Part shown: positions 19,986 through 29,889 of the stretch, piece by piece
Numbering within the stretch: the stretch's first letter is position 1
Layout of the letters: each line of letters begins with the position of its first letter
Made by a program: the position numbers and the translations under genes
Notes under the pieces: model-generated
Databases searched by the model: none
What the model was told of the DNA's origin: nothing
What the model saw: the letters and a program-made list of their open reading frames with translations, nothing else
Source of the DNA: SIG589 sp964566175
GTDB taxonomy: Bacteria > Bacillota > Clostridia > Oscillospirales > Acutalibacteraceae
Reading direction: 5' to 3'
Length of the DNA stretch: 60,424 nucleotides
NCBI GenBank assembly: GCA_964566175.1
Contig: CAZMHU010000008.1
Span: 1-60,424, forward strand

Positions 19986-21404
19986 TTACTTAACTTCAAC
20001 CTCGTCAAAGCCGTAATATCCGTTACCTGTTTTGCACTCTTCCTTGAAACCGAGTTTTATCGGTGTTTCGCCCTCGAAAAGACCCACACAAAGGGTATAT
20101 TTCCCCTGTGCGACTTTTGACAAATCAAACTTAACAGTTTCCTTTTTTACCGTTTCGGAGAGCCAATCCGTATTAACGCCGTCGCTAGAATAAATCTCAT
20201 ACTCTTCGCCGTTTTCGGAAATGAGTTTGAATTTGAGCGTAAAGGAATTATATGCCCTTGCAAAGCCTTTGTTTTCAAAATAAAAACTTGCAACGGCGGG
20301 AAGACCCGAAACAAACTCGGGCAACTCGGCACCATTTATAAAATACCAATATCCGAGTTTGTTGGCGATATGTTTTGAAAGATAGGGATATTTTTCCACC
20401 CACTCTTGCGGATAACAATGGAAACCGCAATAGGTCGCGTGGGCACGTTTGAGCGATTCATATATCGGCATACCGTCCTTGTATACATCGTCTTTAACCT
20501 GTTTCAAGTGGTCAAGTTCGATATCCACCGGCTCGTTTTCGGCAAACAAATCAAACATAAACGGTGTTCTCATTGTATCATAACCGCAGTTGCCGACAGT
20601 ATTGCCGACCCAAAGAATAGAATCGTCACGGAAACCCATTCCCCTGCTAAGGCAATAGTCCAAAACGTGTTTGCGGTTTACAGAAGGGTTATACGATGAA
20701 CAGTTTATCATATCGTCGTTGACTATAACCTTGGTATCGGTAAAATGTTTGAGATGAATGTTGATGTGCGCTTTATACATATCAATATCGTAAATTGCGT
20801 GTCCGGGGTTACCCTCTCCCCAAATGCCGATAGAGCCGACGTCAACATACTCAACCAAAGGATGACCGTTATAACGAGAGCCGAACTCACGCATAAAATT
20901 ATCGAATTTTTCAAGGAATATCGGGTCGTCATATTTCGGTTGCCACGAACCGTTGCTCTCCGTGAAGCCCTCCGCACCCGCGTCTTTTACCCATTCGGGT
21001 GTTGCAAAACCGAAGTCGTCATGCAAAATCCCCTCATATGTGCATACTCTGAAAGCAAACTTATACCCTTGCTTGCCGTAACGGTCGAATATCTGCTCGA
21101 TGCGAGACCAATCAAACACGCCCTCTTGCTTTTCGATATCGCTCCAATCTATACGCAAGTACAGATGGTGCAGACCTGGAAACTGTTTAATATCAAACTC
21201 ATCTTCTGCGTCGCAGTAGGAATTGTGCCAACGTCCGTTATAATATTCACACCTTGTCATACCATTGTCGATATAGTGCCAATACCAACCTTTATGCGGA
21301 TTATCCAGAACGGTAAACTCATCCTGCAAATATTTGTAGTCACGGTAATACTCGGGATCACCGTAAAAATAAGTCATAAAATTTCTTTTAACATCGCTAA
21401 ACAT
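19986..21404 (-). CDS. Putative glycoside hydrolase, DUF4832-like
   Basis: The 472-residue protein has no signal peptide. Its N-terminal part looks like a beta/alpha barrel of the GH42-like/DUF4832 type: it opens with the DNPHKGWYWH motif (34-43), has RIDWSDIEKQEGVFDWSRI (84-102) and a glutamate in GIWGEGNPG (Glu197) placed like a clan GH-A acid/base. The C-terminal 100 residues resemble the DUF4832 beta-sandwich (NKGFARAYNSF and GKYTLCVGLFEGE). Activity is not known. It is 16 bp after the GH20-like gene and probably acts with it in the cytoplasm on imported oligosaccharide. Confidence 0.7.
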   Translation of the reverse strand: MFSDVKRNFMTYFYGDPEYYRDYKYLQDEFTVLDNPHKGWYWHYIDNGMTRCEYYNGRWHNSYCDAEDEFDIKQFPGLHHLYLRIDWSDIEKQEGVFDWSRIEQIFDRYGKQGYKFAFRVCTYEGILHDDFGFATPEWVKDAGAEGFTESNGSWQPKYDDPIFLEKFDNFMREFGSRYNGHPLVEYVDVGSIGIWGEGNPGHAIYDIDMYKAHINIHLKHFTDTKVIVNDDMINCSSYNPSVNRKHVLDYCLSRGMGFRDDSILWVGNTVGNCGYDTMRTPFMFDLFAENEPVDIELDHLKQVKDDVYKDGMPIYESLKRAHATYCGFHCYPQEWVEKYPYLSKHIANKLGYWYFINGAELPEFVSGLPAVASFYFENKGFARAYNSFTLKFKLISENGEEYEIYSSDGVNTDWLSETVKKETVKFDLSKVAQGKYTLCVGLFEGETPIKLGFKEECKTGNGYYGFDEVEVK

Positions 21405-21420
21405 AAAAGCGCCTCCCTCT

Positions 21421-23373
21421 TTATACTTCCGTTATACTTTTAATATCAACCTGCCGTTCGGCATTTTCCGGCAACACAAAGATGATATCGGATATTTTCT
21501 TATCGGGGAATTTCTTTTCTATAATATATTTACAATACACCTTGCCGTCCGAATATATCGGCATAGTAATGCCCGCTACCGAAGAAAGCGTTTGGTCTAT
21601 GCGTACGCTGACCGCACCTGGGTCAGCATCGACCTTTTCGGCAGAAGAAATTTCGCCCTTGTCATACCAAGCGATATTTTCGTTTACAATATGCTGACCG
21701 TAGAAAATATCTTCTTTTTGAATAGTTCCGTCTTCATACTTGATTTCATAAGTGCCGACAAGATACTGACGTCTGAACTCCTCACCGTCGGGAAAAACAC
21801 CGTCAACAAATTCCCTGTAACGCACCGAATAATCAGTCGTGTGAATGACCTCAACGTGCGGTTTTTTCAGCAAATCAAAGTTTCGGTAATTAAACAGCAC
21901 CTCAAACATACGGTTTATTCTCTCGGCATATTCGCTCTCGGAATTATCGTCATATGTATCGTCCCAATAATATATTTCGTTATATACCATTGCGGCATAA
22001 ATATTGTTCCTCTGGAAATAAACGTCATCAACGCCGCCCCAGTTTGAACACATACCGCCTATTGTATTATTACCTATACGCTTTTTAAAGTTCCTGAAGT
22101 TGCTCTGACCCCAGAAATTTCCGAACACAACGGGAAATTCTCTTATCTGCTCGTCATATTCCTCACCGAAAGACATATACCAATTCATACAAATTATGTC
22201 TTTGGGAATTTTATTTCTTGCTTCCCAAGTCGGTCTTATAATTCCCAAAAGGTCGCTGTTCATATCCCAAGCAAAATAAACATATGTGAGTGCGCCGCCG
22301 TGTCCGGCACCGCCCTCTACATTCATAAGTTTATCACACCAGAGCATCGTTTTAACATTACGGCTCTTCAGAAAATCATAAATGCGGTTTATATCCTCCG
22401 CCAACAGGTCAGCATTCGAAATAATACGCTTTCTGCAACGGTCACAAACGTTAATTGAATAATACTCATCGTGTCCGATATTGATTATCTCAGGTTTGAA
22501 AACATCAATAATTTCGTCCATAACTTCAAACAAAAGTTTATAAGACTCAGGATTTGAGGGACAAAAAGTATCGGGATATGGGTCTTCGCAGCGCTCTGCA
22601 AGTTCGGGGTGACGAATGAGCAAATAATCGCAGTGACTCGTTGAGGGAACTTCGGGTATTATCTTAATACTGCGCTCTTCACAGTATTTTATGAGTTCTT
22701 TAACCTCCGATTGCAACAAATACGAACCGCCGCCGTTATTGCAATGAATGGAATTTTTGCGCCACGGGAACGTAAACTCCTGAAGTTTTTTTGTTTTTCC
22801 GGAATACTCCGACATAAACTCACAGTATTCTTCCCAACCTTCGTTGATTTCGGGGTGATTTTTATACTCCATTGCTCCGCCGATTTCTATCATAAGAGTA
22901 TTGTGTCTGAAATACACCATTGAATCGACAAAGCGCTTAAAGTTTTCGATTTCGTTGCGGGCAGGCATCATAATTTTCACACCCCGCATACTGCAAATCG
23001 GATAATCAACCAAAACTTCGTCGCAGAAACCGCCGTCGCAATCAAGCGACTGTAAAAATGTCGCAATGCCGTTTTGCATACCCGCATCGCTTGCGGCATA
23101 AACGGTTATGTTCTCGCCGTCATTCTTAATTACGAAACCTTCGTTTCCGATATCAAGTGTTTTATCGGTGCACGACTCCGCAAAAGCAATAACATCGGTT
23201 GTCAGCGGCTTTACCGACAGTTTTTTAATACCCTTTCTGTTTTCGGTTTTCTCACCCGCAAAGCGACACAAAACCTCAACAAGATGAGGCTTTACGCCAT
23301 CATATTCGGTATCGGCCGTCAAATAAACCGTATAATCCGACTTTTTTGAATATTTCGGTGCGGTTCTGAACAT
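21421..23373 (-). CDS. GH20-family beta-N-acetylhexosaminidase-like enzyme
   Basis: The 650-residue protein has a GH20b-like N-terminal domain (about 10-120), then a TIM barrel starting DYPICSMRGVKIM, and the catalytic Asp-Glu pair in INIGHDEYYS (Asp302-Glu303), which fits substrate-assisted catalysis on N-acetylhexosamines. VCDRCRKR directly after is common in GH20. No signal peptide, so cytoplasmic. The start MFRTAPKYSK follows GGAGGG; a longer frame is not supported. It heads a short transcription unit after a terminator, behind a cre-like palindrome, suggesting regulation separate from the transporter genes. Confidence 0.82.
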   Translation of the reverse strand: MFRTAPKYSKKSDYTVYLTADTEYDGVKPHLVEVLCRFAGEKTENRKGIKKLSVKPLTTDVIAFAESCTDKTLDIGNEGFVIKNDGENITVYAASDAGMQNGIATFLQSLDCDGGFCDEVLVDYPICSMRGVKIMMPARNEIENFKRFVDSMVYFRHNTLMIEIGGAMEYKNHPEINEGWEEYCEFMSEYSGKTKKLQEFTFPWRKNSIHCNNGGGSYLLQSEVKELIKYCEERSIKIIPEVPSTSHCDYLLIRHPELAERCEDPYPDTFCPSNPESYKLLFEVMDEIIDVFKPEIINIGHDEYYSINVCDRCRKRIISNADLLAEDINRIYDFLKSRNVKTMLWCDKLMNVEGGAGHGGALTYVYFAWDMNSDLLGIIRPTWEARNKIPKDIICMNWYMSFGEEYDEQIREFPVVFGNFWGQSNFRNFKKRIGNNTIGGMCSNWGGVDDVYFQRNNIYAAMVYNEIYYWDDTYDDNSESEYAERINRMFEVLFNYRNFDLLKKPHVEVIHTTDYSVRYREFVDGVFPDGEEFRRQYLVGTYEIKYEDGTIQKEDIFYGQHIVNENIAWYDKGEISSAEKVDADPGAVSVRIDQTLSSVAGITMPIYSDGKVYCKYIIEKKFPDKKISDIIFVLPENAERQVDIKSITEV

Positions 23374-23401
23374 ATCAAACCCTCCACTGCAAATTTTATA
23401 A

Positions 23402-23446
23402 ATTAAATATACTCTGCGAACGGGTGAAAACGATTTCATCCGTTCG
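23402..23446 (-). promoter_or_regulatory. Promoter with cre-like/LacI-type palindromic operator before the GH20 gene
   Basis: A 30-bp palindrome (23417-23446) has arms CGAACGG and CCGTTCG around a core TGAAAACGATTTCA. The core fits the Firmicutes catabolite-responsive element (TGWAARCGYTWNCW) at all but one position. A possible minus-strand promoter TTTTCA-N17-TTTAAT has its -35 inside that core, so a bound CcpA or LacI-family regulator would block it. The palindrome is seen; the regulator is inferred. Confidence 0.5.
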
Positions 23447-23458
23447 GACAGTATGTTT

Positions 23459-23498
23459 TAAAAAGCACCCTGCCCCTGTTACACAGACGCAGGGTGCT
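23459..23498 (-). terminator. Terminator after the eight-repeat surface protein gene
   Basis: AGCACCCTGC pairs with GCAGGGTGCT (10 bp) across a 15-nt loop and is followed by a T run. It separates the roughly 19-kb transporter transcript from the GH20 unit. Confidence 0.85.
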
Positions 23499-23518
23499 AA
23501 ACCGATATATAAAAGAAA

Positions 23519-26500
23519 TTATGCTTTTTTCTTTTTAAGTATTAAAAGAACTGCCGTACTGCCGCCGATAACCAAAACAGCCGCCGTAACGATTATTACA
23601 ATCAAAAGTACAGTATTTGCGTTGCCGGCGTTTGCCGATGCGTTAGCGTCAGCATCAACATCTGCCGTTGTTCTGAGCGGTCTCAGTATCGGCTTGTCAT
23701 CATCGGCAACCGGCTCACGCTCGGTAATGCCGTTGTTTGCCGCCGCATCACTGTATTTCAAAAGTGATACCGGCAAAAGTTCACATTTTTCCGATGTGCC
23801 GAGTCCATACATTACCAACTGACCGCCGTCCACCGTTATTGCATCGTCAATTTCCAAAATCTTTTCGCCGTTAACGGCTACCCAAATGACCGAGCCGTTT
23901 GCGACAATTCTGACATCAGTGGTTTCCTTAAAACTGTGCTTTGCGCTTTTAATTGTCTTGGAAGCCCAGTTGTCATCGCGGAATTTTGCAATATCTACCC
24001 TGTTTTTGGAAATGTATATACGGTAACCTTCGGTGTGGTTCTTCATATCCTTGGCACGCAGACGTATCTGCAACGAGCCTGACGCACTATCCGACATTTT
24101 AAATTTGAAATCAAATACAAAATTTTGCTCGTCGGTAAATGCGGCACACTTGTTAGCGGTGTTTTCAATATTATTAAGAACATCACCGTTCAAGAAATAT
24201 CCGCCGCTTCTTATAAGCGCATTTATCATCGCCTTTTGTGTCATAAGCACATCGGCACTTGTCTTTTCGGCAGGTTTTACACCGTCTTCTGCCTCGGCAT
24301 CACTGTATACTCTGAGCGAAATCGGTAAAATTTCCGCACGTGTTTCGCCCGTAACGCCGTAGACACGAAGCGCACCATTCATCTCGGAAGTATCGACAGC
24401 ATCGTTGATTTCAATAACCTTAACACCGTCAACCGCAACCCAAAGTCTCTTTCCGTTTGCCGCTATGCGAACATCGGTGCGTTTTGATAGGTCACAGTCG
24501 GCATAAGTAATAGGTGTTGATTTCCAACTGTCATCGTTAAACTTTTCAAGTTGAACTCGGTCTTTATAAAAATACAGTCTGTATCCTACCGAGTTACTCT
24601 TCATATCTGCCGAGCGCACTCTTATCTGAACATAATCGTCAAGCGAGTCACCAGTGAGCATAAGTTTAAAGTTAAAGATGAAATTCTGCTCCTCGGTGAG
24701 TGCGGCACACTTGTTCGGAACGCCGTTAATCGAAAGAACCTTGCCGTCCTTCAACTCATATGCACCGCTTCTGACAAGTGCATTTATTATCTCATCAGCC
24801 GTTTTAAGCGAAGAGGGGTCAACGGTAGGAACGGTTATTCCGTTCTCGGCAAGTTCCGCAGAGTAAACCGAAAGTGAAATCATTTTCAAAGTGCAGGTTT
24901 TTTTACCGTTAAATCCGTAAACCCTAAGAGCACCGCGGTTTACCGATGTATCAACTGCATCGGTAATCATAATTTGTTTTACGCCGTCAAGCGCAATCCA
25001 AAGGTCACCGCCGTTTGCCGCAATGCGAACCTTGGTCACCTTTGTAAAATCGTGGTCTGCTGATTTCAGCGCCGTAGACTGCCAGTTGTTATCGTTAAAC
25101 TTTTCAAGCGAAATTCTGTCTTTGTAGATAAGCAAACGATAACCGAGACTGTGATTTTCTGTGTCGGCAGTTCGCAGACGCAGTTGGAGATGGTCGTTGA
25201 TTTCGGACGCCGAATCAAAAGCCACTTCAAAATCGAAGACAAAGTTCTGTTCTTCGGTAAAGGACGCATTCTTTGACGCCTTATCCAAAACGGAAATCAA
25301 ATTATCACCGCTTATGGTATATGCCCCGCTTCTGACAAGAGCGTTATTAAGTTCGTCGGCAGTCTTCAGTACAGACGTATCAACAACCGGAACGGTTATG
25401 CCGTCTTCGGCAATTTCGGCTGTATAGATTTTAAGCGCAATCATTTTAAGAGTTAAAGTTTTCGCACCGTTAAATCCGTAAACTCTAAGAGCACCGCGGT
25501 TTTCCGATGTATCAACTGCGTCGGTGAGTGTTATTGTCTTAACGCCGTCAAGCGCAATCCAAAGGTCACCGCCGTTTGCCGCAATGCGAACCTTAGTCGC
25601 CTTTGTGAAGTCGTGGTCGGCAGATTTAATCGCCGTAGACTGCCAGTTGTTATCGTTAAACTTTTCAAGCGAAATTCTGTCTTTGTAGATAAGCAAACGA
25701 TAACCGAGACTGTGATTTTCTGTGTCGGCAGTTCGCAGACGCAGTTGGAGATGGTCGTTGATTTCAGATGCGGCATCAAGCGTTACCTCAAAATCGAAAA
25801 CAAAGTTCTGTTCTTCGGTAAATGTTGCGTTCTTTGCCGCCTTATCCAAAACTGAAATCAAACTGTCACCGTTCAAGTTATATGCGCCGCTTCTGACAAG
25901 AGCATTATTAAGTTCACTTGTTGTTTTGATTACAGTTGTGTCGATAACAGGAACATATATTCCCTCGTTGGCAACACTGTCGCTGTACTCCTGTAACGAT
26001 ACGATTTTAATCTCACTGCTGTAACTGCCTACCGTTCCCATTACACACAACTGTCCGTTTTCCGCAGAGGTATCGACCGCGTCGGTAAGTGTTATTGTTT
26101 TAACACCGTCAAGCGCAATCCAAAGGTCACCGCCGTTTGCCGCTATTCGAATGTTTGTTGTGTTTGTAAAATTATAATCGACCGATTTTAAAACAGTTGA
26201 CTGCCAGTTGTTATCGTTGAATTTATCAATCTGTATTCTGTCCTTGAAAATATAAAGCCTGTATCCGAGACTGTGGTCAGCCGCATTAGCGGTACGCAAA
26301 CGCAACTGCATATAGTCTCCGCCGTCCGAATTTTCGTTTATTTTAACCTTAAAATCAAAAACGAAATTCTGCTTATCGGTGAGCATGGCAGAACACGCGC
26401 CCTTGCCAACAACCGATTTAATAACATCACCGTCAAGGGTGTAACCATTCGAGAGAACAAGTTTTTTGTTTAGTTCGTCAAGCGAGGACAAATCGGGAAC

Positions 26501-28216
26501 ACTCGGTGTGGGTGTCGGTGTGGGAGTGGGAGTAGGAGTTGGTGTAGTCGTGCCGGCATCGGTCGCAGGTGCTCTCAAGGAAAAGCCTTCAAGCACAAAT
26601 CCTGCCGCATCTGTTCCATAGAAAAGAACCGTGCCGTTATTAGCCGAAGTGTCAACAGCATCGGTTATTTCAATAGCCTTTGCACCGTTGAGTGAAATTG
26701 TGATTTTACTGTCTTTCGCGTTTATCGTAACTTCGGTTTTTGTGCCGAAATTGTGAGTATAACTTCCGACTTCGGTCGAACGCCAGTTGTCATCGTTAAA
26801 CTTTTCAAGACTAATCTTGCCCGACGATACAAGCACTCTGTAACCGACGGTGTGGTTTGTGAGGTCACTTGCGCGAAGTCTGATTTGCAGACTGCCCGAA
26901 ACTGTTGCGGGTATCGTCGCACTGAACTTGAGTTCAAAGTTCTGCTCGGTCGTGAGGTTTGCGTTCTTTCCCGCCTTGCCCGCGACACTTGTGAGCACAC
27001 CGCTGTTTTCGGTGTATGATCCACTGCTTTTAAGTTTTTCTGCAATTTCTGCCGATGTTAAGATATCGGTAGTTGCGGTATCCGCCACAGGTTCTCTCAA
27101 AGAAAAGCCCTCAAGCACAAATCCTGCCGCATCTGTTCCATAGAAAAGAACCGCGCCGTTATTAGCCGAAGTATCAACAGCATCGGTTATTTCAATAGCC
27201 TTTGCACCGTTGAGTGAAATTGTGATTTTACTGTCTTTCGCGTTTATCGTAACTTCGGTTTTTGTGCCGAAATTGTGAGTATAACTTCCGACTTCGGTCG
27301 AACGCCAGTTGTCATCGTTAAACTTTTCAAGACTAATCTTGCCCGACGATACAAGCACTCTGTAACCGACGGTGTGGTTTGTGAGGTCACTTGCGCGAAG
27401 TCTGATTTGCAGACTGCCCGAAACTGTTGCGGGTATCGTCGCACTGAACTTGAGTTCAAAGTTCTGCTCGGTCGTGAGGTTTGCGTTCTTTCCCGCCTTG
27501 CCCGCGACACTTGTGAGCACACCGCTGTTTTCGGTGTATGATCCACTGCTTTTAAGTTTTTCCAAAATCTGTGCCGATGTTAAAATATCTGCCTGTGAAG
27601 TATTTACGGTAGGCTTATTCAAAGAAAAGCCCTCAAGCACAAATCCTGCTGAATCGGTGCCGTAAAAACGCAACTCGCCGCCGTCTGCGGAAGTGTCAAC
27701 AGCATCGGTTATTTCAATAGCCTTTGTGCCGTTGAGCGAAATCGTAATTTTGCTGTCTTTTGCGTTTATCGCAACTTCGGTTTTAATGCCGAAATCGTGA
27801 GTATAACTTCCGACTTCGGTCGAACGCCAGTTGTCATCGTTAAACTTCTCAAGGCTAATCTTGCCGTTCGATACAAATACTCTGTAGCCGACGGTATGAC
27901 CTGTTACATCCTTTGCACGCAGTCTGATTTGCAGACTGCCCGAAACAGTTGCGGGTATCGTCGCACTGAACTTGAGTTCGAAATTCTGCTCGGTTGTGAG
28001 ACTTGCGCTCGCACCGGGATGACCCGCTAAACTTGTCAGCACACCGCCGCTCTCGCTGTATGCACCGGTACTTTTAAGTTTTTCCACAATTTCCGATGAC
28101 GTTAAAATCTCTGTCTGTGTAGCCGCAAGCGGTTTAAGATCCAAAGAAACCGTTAGCGTACTCAAAAGAATCAAAACAGAGCACATTATTGCCGTGAATT
28201 TTTTCAAATCTCTCAC
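23519..28216 (-). CDS. Large membrane-anchored surface protein with eight LamG/DUF1080-like repeats
   Basis: The 1565-residue protein has a signal peptide (hydrophobic 9-24) and a C-terminal membrane helix (LLIVIIVTAAVLVIGGSTAV) ending in KKKKA, so the repeats face outward. Three class A repeats of 174 residues (about 37-558) are joined by a (TP)n linker to five class B repeats of about 187 residues. Each starts with a helix like SAEIAEKLKSSGSY, then EQNFxFxF, a beta-rich core with LQIRLR, GYRxxxxKxRI, KFNDDNW and a central DAVDTS. This layout suggests concanavalin-like jelly-roll domains that bind glycans. No catalytic residues are evident. Repeats 2 and 3 differ at one residue. Gene ends at a strong terminator. 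Confidence 0.85.
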   Translation of the reverse strand: MRDLKKFTAIMCSVLILLSTLTVSLDLKPLAATQTEILTSSEIVEKLKSTGAYSESGGVLTSLAGHPGASASLTTEQNFELKFSATIPATVSGSLQIRLRAKDVTGHTVGYRVFVSNGKISLEKFNDDNWRSTEVGSYTHDFGIKTEVAINAKDSKITISLNGTKAIEITDAVDTSADGGELRFYGTDSAGFVLEGFSLNKPTVNTSQADILTSAQILEKLKSSGSYTENSGVLTSVAGKAGKNANLTTEQNFELKFSATIPATVSGSLQIRLRASDLTNHTVGYRVLVSSGKISLEKFNDDNWRSTEVGSYTHNFGTKTEVTINAKDSKITISLNGAKAIEITDAVDTSANNGAVLFYGTDAAGFVLEGFSLREPVADTATTDILTSAEIAEKLKSSGSYTENSGVLTSVAGKAGKNANLTTEQNFELKFSATIPATVSGSLQIRLRASDLTNHTVGYRVLVSSGKISLEKFNDDNWRSTEVGSYTHNFGTKTEVTINAKDSKITISLNGAKAIEITDAVDTSANNGTVLFYGTDAAGFVLEGFSLRAPATDAGTTTPTPTPTPTPTPTPSVPDLSSLDELNKKLVLSNGYTLDGDVIKSVVGKGACSAMLTDKQNFVFDFKVKINENSDGGDYMQLRLRTANAADHSLGYRLYIFKDRIQIDKFNDNNWQSTVLKSVDYNFTNTTNIRIAANGGDLWIALDGVKTITLTDAVDTSAENGQLCVMGTVGSYSSEIKIVSLQEYSDSVANEGIYVPVIDTTVIKTTSELNNALVRSGAYNLNGDSLISVLDKAAKNATFTEEQNFVFDFEVTLDAASEINDHLQLRLRTADTENHSLGYRLLIYKDRISLEKFNDNNWQSTAIKSADHDFTKATKVRIAANGGDLWIALDGVKTITLTDAVDTSENRGALRVYGFNGAKTLTLKMIALKIYTAEIAEDGITVPVVDTSVLKTADELNNALVRSGAYTISGDNLISVLDKASKNASFTEEQNFVFDFEVAFDSASEINDHLQLRLRTADTENHSLGYRLLIYKDRISLEKFNDNNWQSTALKSADHDFTKVTKVRIAANGGDLWIALDGVKQIMITDAVDTSVNRGALRVYGFNGKKTCTLKMISLSVYSAELAENGITVPTVDPSSLKTADEIINALVRSGAYELKDGKVLSINGVPNKCAALTEEQNFIFNFKLMLTGDSLDDYVQIRVRSADMKSNSVGYRLYFYKDRVQLEKFNDDSWKSTPITYADCDLSKRTDVRIAANGKRLWVAVDGVKVIEINDAVDTSEMNGALRVYGVTGETRAEILPISLRVYSDAEAEDGVKPAEKTSADVLMTQKAMINALIRSGGYFLNGDVLNNIENTANKCAAFTDEQNFVFDFKFKMSDSASGSLQIRLRAKDMKNHTEGYRIYISKNRVDIAKFRDDNWASKTIKSAKHSFKETTDVRIVANGSVIWVAVNGEKILEIDDAITVDGGQLVMYGLGTSEKCELLPVSLLKYSDAAANNGITEREPVADDDKPILRPLRTTADVDADANASANAGNANTVLLIVIIVTAAVLVIGGSTAVLLILKKKKA
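26503..26547 (-). repeat. Thr-Pro linker microsatellite
   Basis: Imperfect hexanucleotide repeats of the ACTCCN/ACACCN type encode a run of about seven Thr-Pro pairs between repeats 3 and 4 of the surface protein. Such linkers are typical between glycan-binding modules and can change length by slippage. Confidence 0.8.
26543..27586 (-). repeat. Near-identical 522-bp tandem duplication within the surface protein gene
   Basis: The segments from about 26583 to 27045 and 27105 to 27567 are almost identical at DNA level; by eye I find three base differences, giving one changed residue (Ala/Thr in the NNG(A/T)VLFYG stretch). The period is 522 bp, one 174-residue repeat. This points to a recent duplication or gene conversion. 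Confidence 0.9.
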
Positions 28217-28222
28217 CCCTTA

Positions 28223-29800
28223 TCACTTAATTGTAACTTTAATAAGTTTATAGCCGTCGGCTACCACGCGGTTACCCTTTACTGTCGGCTTTTCGGATTC
28301 AGCAATCCACTTTCCGTCTTCAAAAGCACCGTATTCGGCATTTTCTACCCTCTGTGTACCAAAGGCAAAAGCCGAACCATCTTCGTTTGTCATACAGACA
28401 AATTCCTTTTCCGAAAGCCAGAACGCCAAACCGTAACCCTCCTGTTCGGCAATAAATGTAACATCCAAATCACCGAATTTTCTCGTTACGCTGACATCCT
28501 CTTCTTCGTGTTGATAGTTAAATGCCGCAACACATTTCTTGGCAACAGCCTCAGCAAGTTCGTCTTTACACTTGTTTATGGTGTGGTTGAACTTTCTGAC
28601 AGATTCTATCGAATTTCCCGATACGGGGTTGATTGTAAACAAATCCTCATCGGTAACGTAATAATATCCGCCGCCGTAACCGGCAGTATCAAGTTCGTGA
28701 GTAAAGTTATAGTTGTTGAAAGAATAACTTAAAAATCCGTAACCCTCTGCCAAGAATTTTATAACGGTATAAGAATGGTCATACTCGGTTGAGGCTTCGG
28801 CAAAGTGGAAAAGATTGCCGTCGTTGAGGTGTATATCGTTCATATTATCAAACCAAGTTGTTTCATAAACATCTATACCGATTATATCAACGCCGCTTCC
28901 GCTAAGCAAAACATCGGTTATGTCTCTGCCGACCTGCCATGCGTCGCTCATTATATTAACGCGCGTAACGCAGTTGTAATCACTCTCGTGTATAACGTCG
29001 CCGAGTTTGCTTAAATATTCGGCAAGAGCATACTGCTGGCCACCTGCCCAACCGTATTTATAATACGCTTCTTCGGTTTTATACCAAGTGTCGGTGCCAC
29101 CGTCAAAGGTAGGCCCGCCGTGGCTTACCTCGTTATCGACCTGTATCATAACGCAACGTCTTTCGGTGTCTCTCTCTGCGATAAATTCCATAAATTTGCC
29201 GAGCGCGTTTTTCTCACGCTCCAGCGTTGCCTCACAGGTAAAATCATAATAAAGTCCCGACGGAGAGGGCTTTTTAACATATTCGTCCGACTCTTTCATA
29301 TAATTGGGTGTGCATCCGCCCGCTCCACAAACCTCTGTGCCGAACCAAAGCCACTGAACTGTGAGATCATATTTATATACAGCCTGATAATAAAGTTCTA
29401 CGAGGTCAAAGTTGAAGATATCCTTTTTAGGTTCAATCTGATACCATTTTACGGGTATGACAATCGTATTAAAGCCGTCTTCTTTGACCTTGGCAAACAT
29501 TGTATCAATAAGAGAAGTATCCGAACTGTAACGTTCACGAATGTTATCTATTCGCAACTGTGTACCGTAAAAAAGATACGGCTTTCCGTTATGCTCGATA
29601 TACATACTTCCGTCTTCGTTCGTTACAACCCTTGAAACGACTTTGCTGTTATCGGTATCGGTGTTTTCTTTGTTCGCCGTCTCGATATTTGACGAGACGG
29701 CGTTCGATGAGCCGAGGTCGGAAGATGTGCCTTGCGGGGCGCACGCCGTTAAAAACAGAAATAGCGTCGAAAAAAGCACTGCCAATAACCTTTTTCTCAT
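28223..29800 (-). CDS. Surface lipoprotein glycoside hydrolase, clan GH-A (GH35/GH42-like)
   Basis: A 525-residue lipoprotein: the signal ends in the lipobox LTAC with Cys20, followed by a Ser/Asn/Thr-rich linker to about residue 60. The rest is a beta-galactosidase-like TIM barrel. It has the entry segment MYIEHNGKPYLFYGTQLR, the acid/base motif QVDNEVSHGG (Asn223-Glu224) and a likely nucleophile Glu335 in HFAEAS. The family resembles GH35/GH42-type and DUF5597 proteins; substrate is unknown. It follows the solute-binding lipoprotein by 89 bp and precedes the repeat protein by 6 bp, so it probably trims glycan at the outer face of the membrane before uptake. Confidence 0.78.
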   Translation of the reverse strand: MRKRLLAVLFSTLFLFLTACAPQGTSSDLGSSNAVSSNIETANKENTDTDNSKVVSRVVTNEDGSMYIEHNGKPYLFYGTQLRIDNIRERYSSDTSLIDTMFAKVKEDGFNTIVIPVKWYQIEPKKDIFNFDLVELYYQAVYKYDLTVQWLWFGTEVCGAGGCTPNYMKESDEYVKKPSPSGLYYDFTCEATLEREKNALGKFMEFIAERDTERRCVMIQVDNEVSHGGPTFDGGTDTWYKTEEAYYKYGWAGGQQYALAEYLSKLGDVIHESDYNCVTRVNIMSDAWQVGRDITDVLLSGSGVDIIGIDVYETTWFDNMNDIHLNDGNLFHFAEASTEYDHSYTVIKFLAEGYGFLSYSFNNYNFTHELDTAGYGGGYYYVTDEDLFTINPVSGNSIESVRKFNHTINKCKDELAEAVAKKCVAAFNYQHEEEDVSVTRKFGDLDVTFIAEQEGYGLAFWLSEKEFVCMTNEDGSAFAFGTQRVENAEYGAFEDGKWIAESEKPTVKGNRVVADGYKLIKVTIK

Positions 29801-29820
29801 TTTATCACCTACAAATCCTT

Positions 29821-29854
29821 CAAAAAAATTTCAATCCGCACGCCGGGGCTGAAA
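29821..29854 (-). terminator. Weak attenuator-like hairpin before the GH lipoprotein gene
   Basis: TTTCA and TGAAA flank a short CCG/CGG pair and a run of seven T follows on the minus strand. The stem is weak; it could lower expression of genes downstream of the solute-binding protein rather than stop transcription. Confidence 0.3.
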
Positions 29855-29889
29855 GTTTTATGCCTCAGCGGTAATATTACAGGACTTTA

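Noticed and set aside
23519..28216. Regular repeats that could suggest a CRISPR or satellite array
   Set aside because: The periods of 522 and about 561 bp are multiples of three, lie within one open frame and encode protein domains; there are no short repeats with unique spacers.
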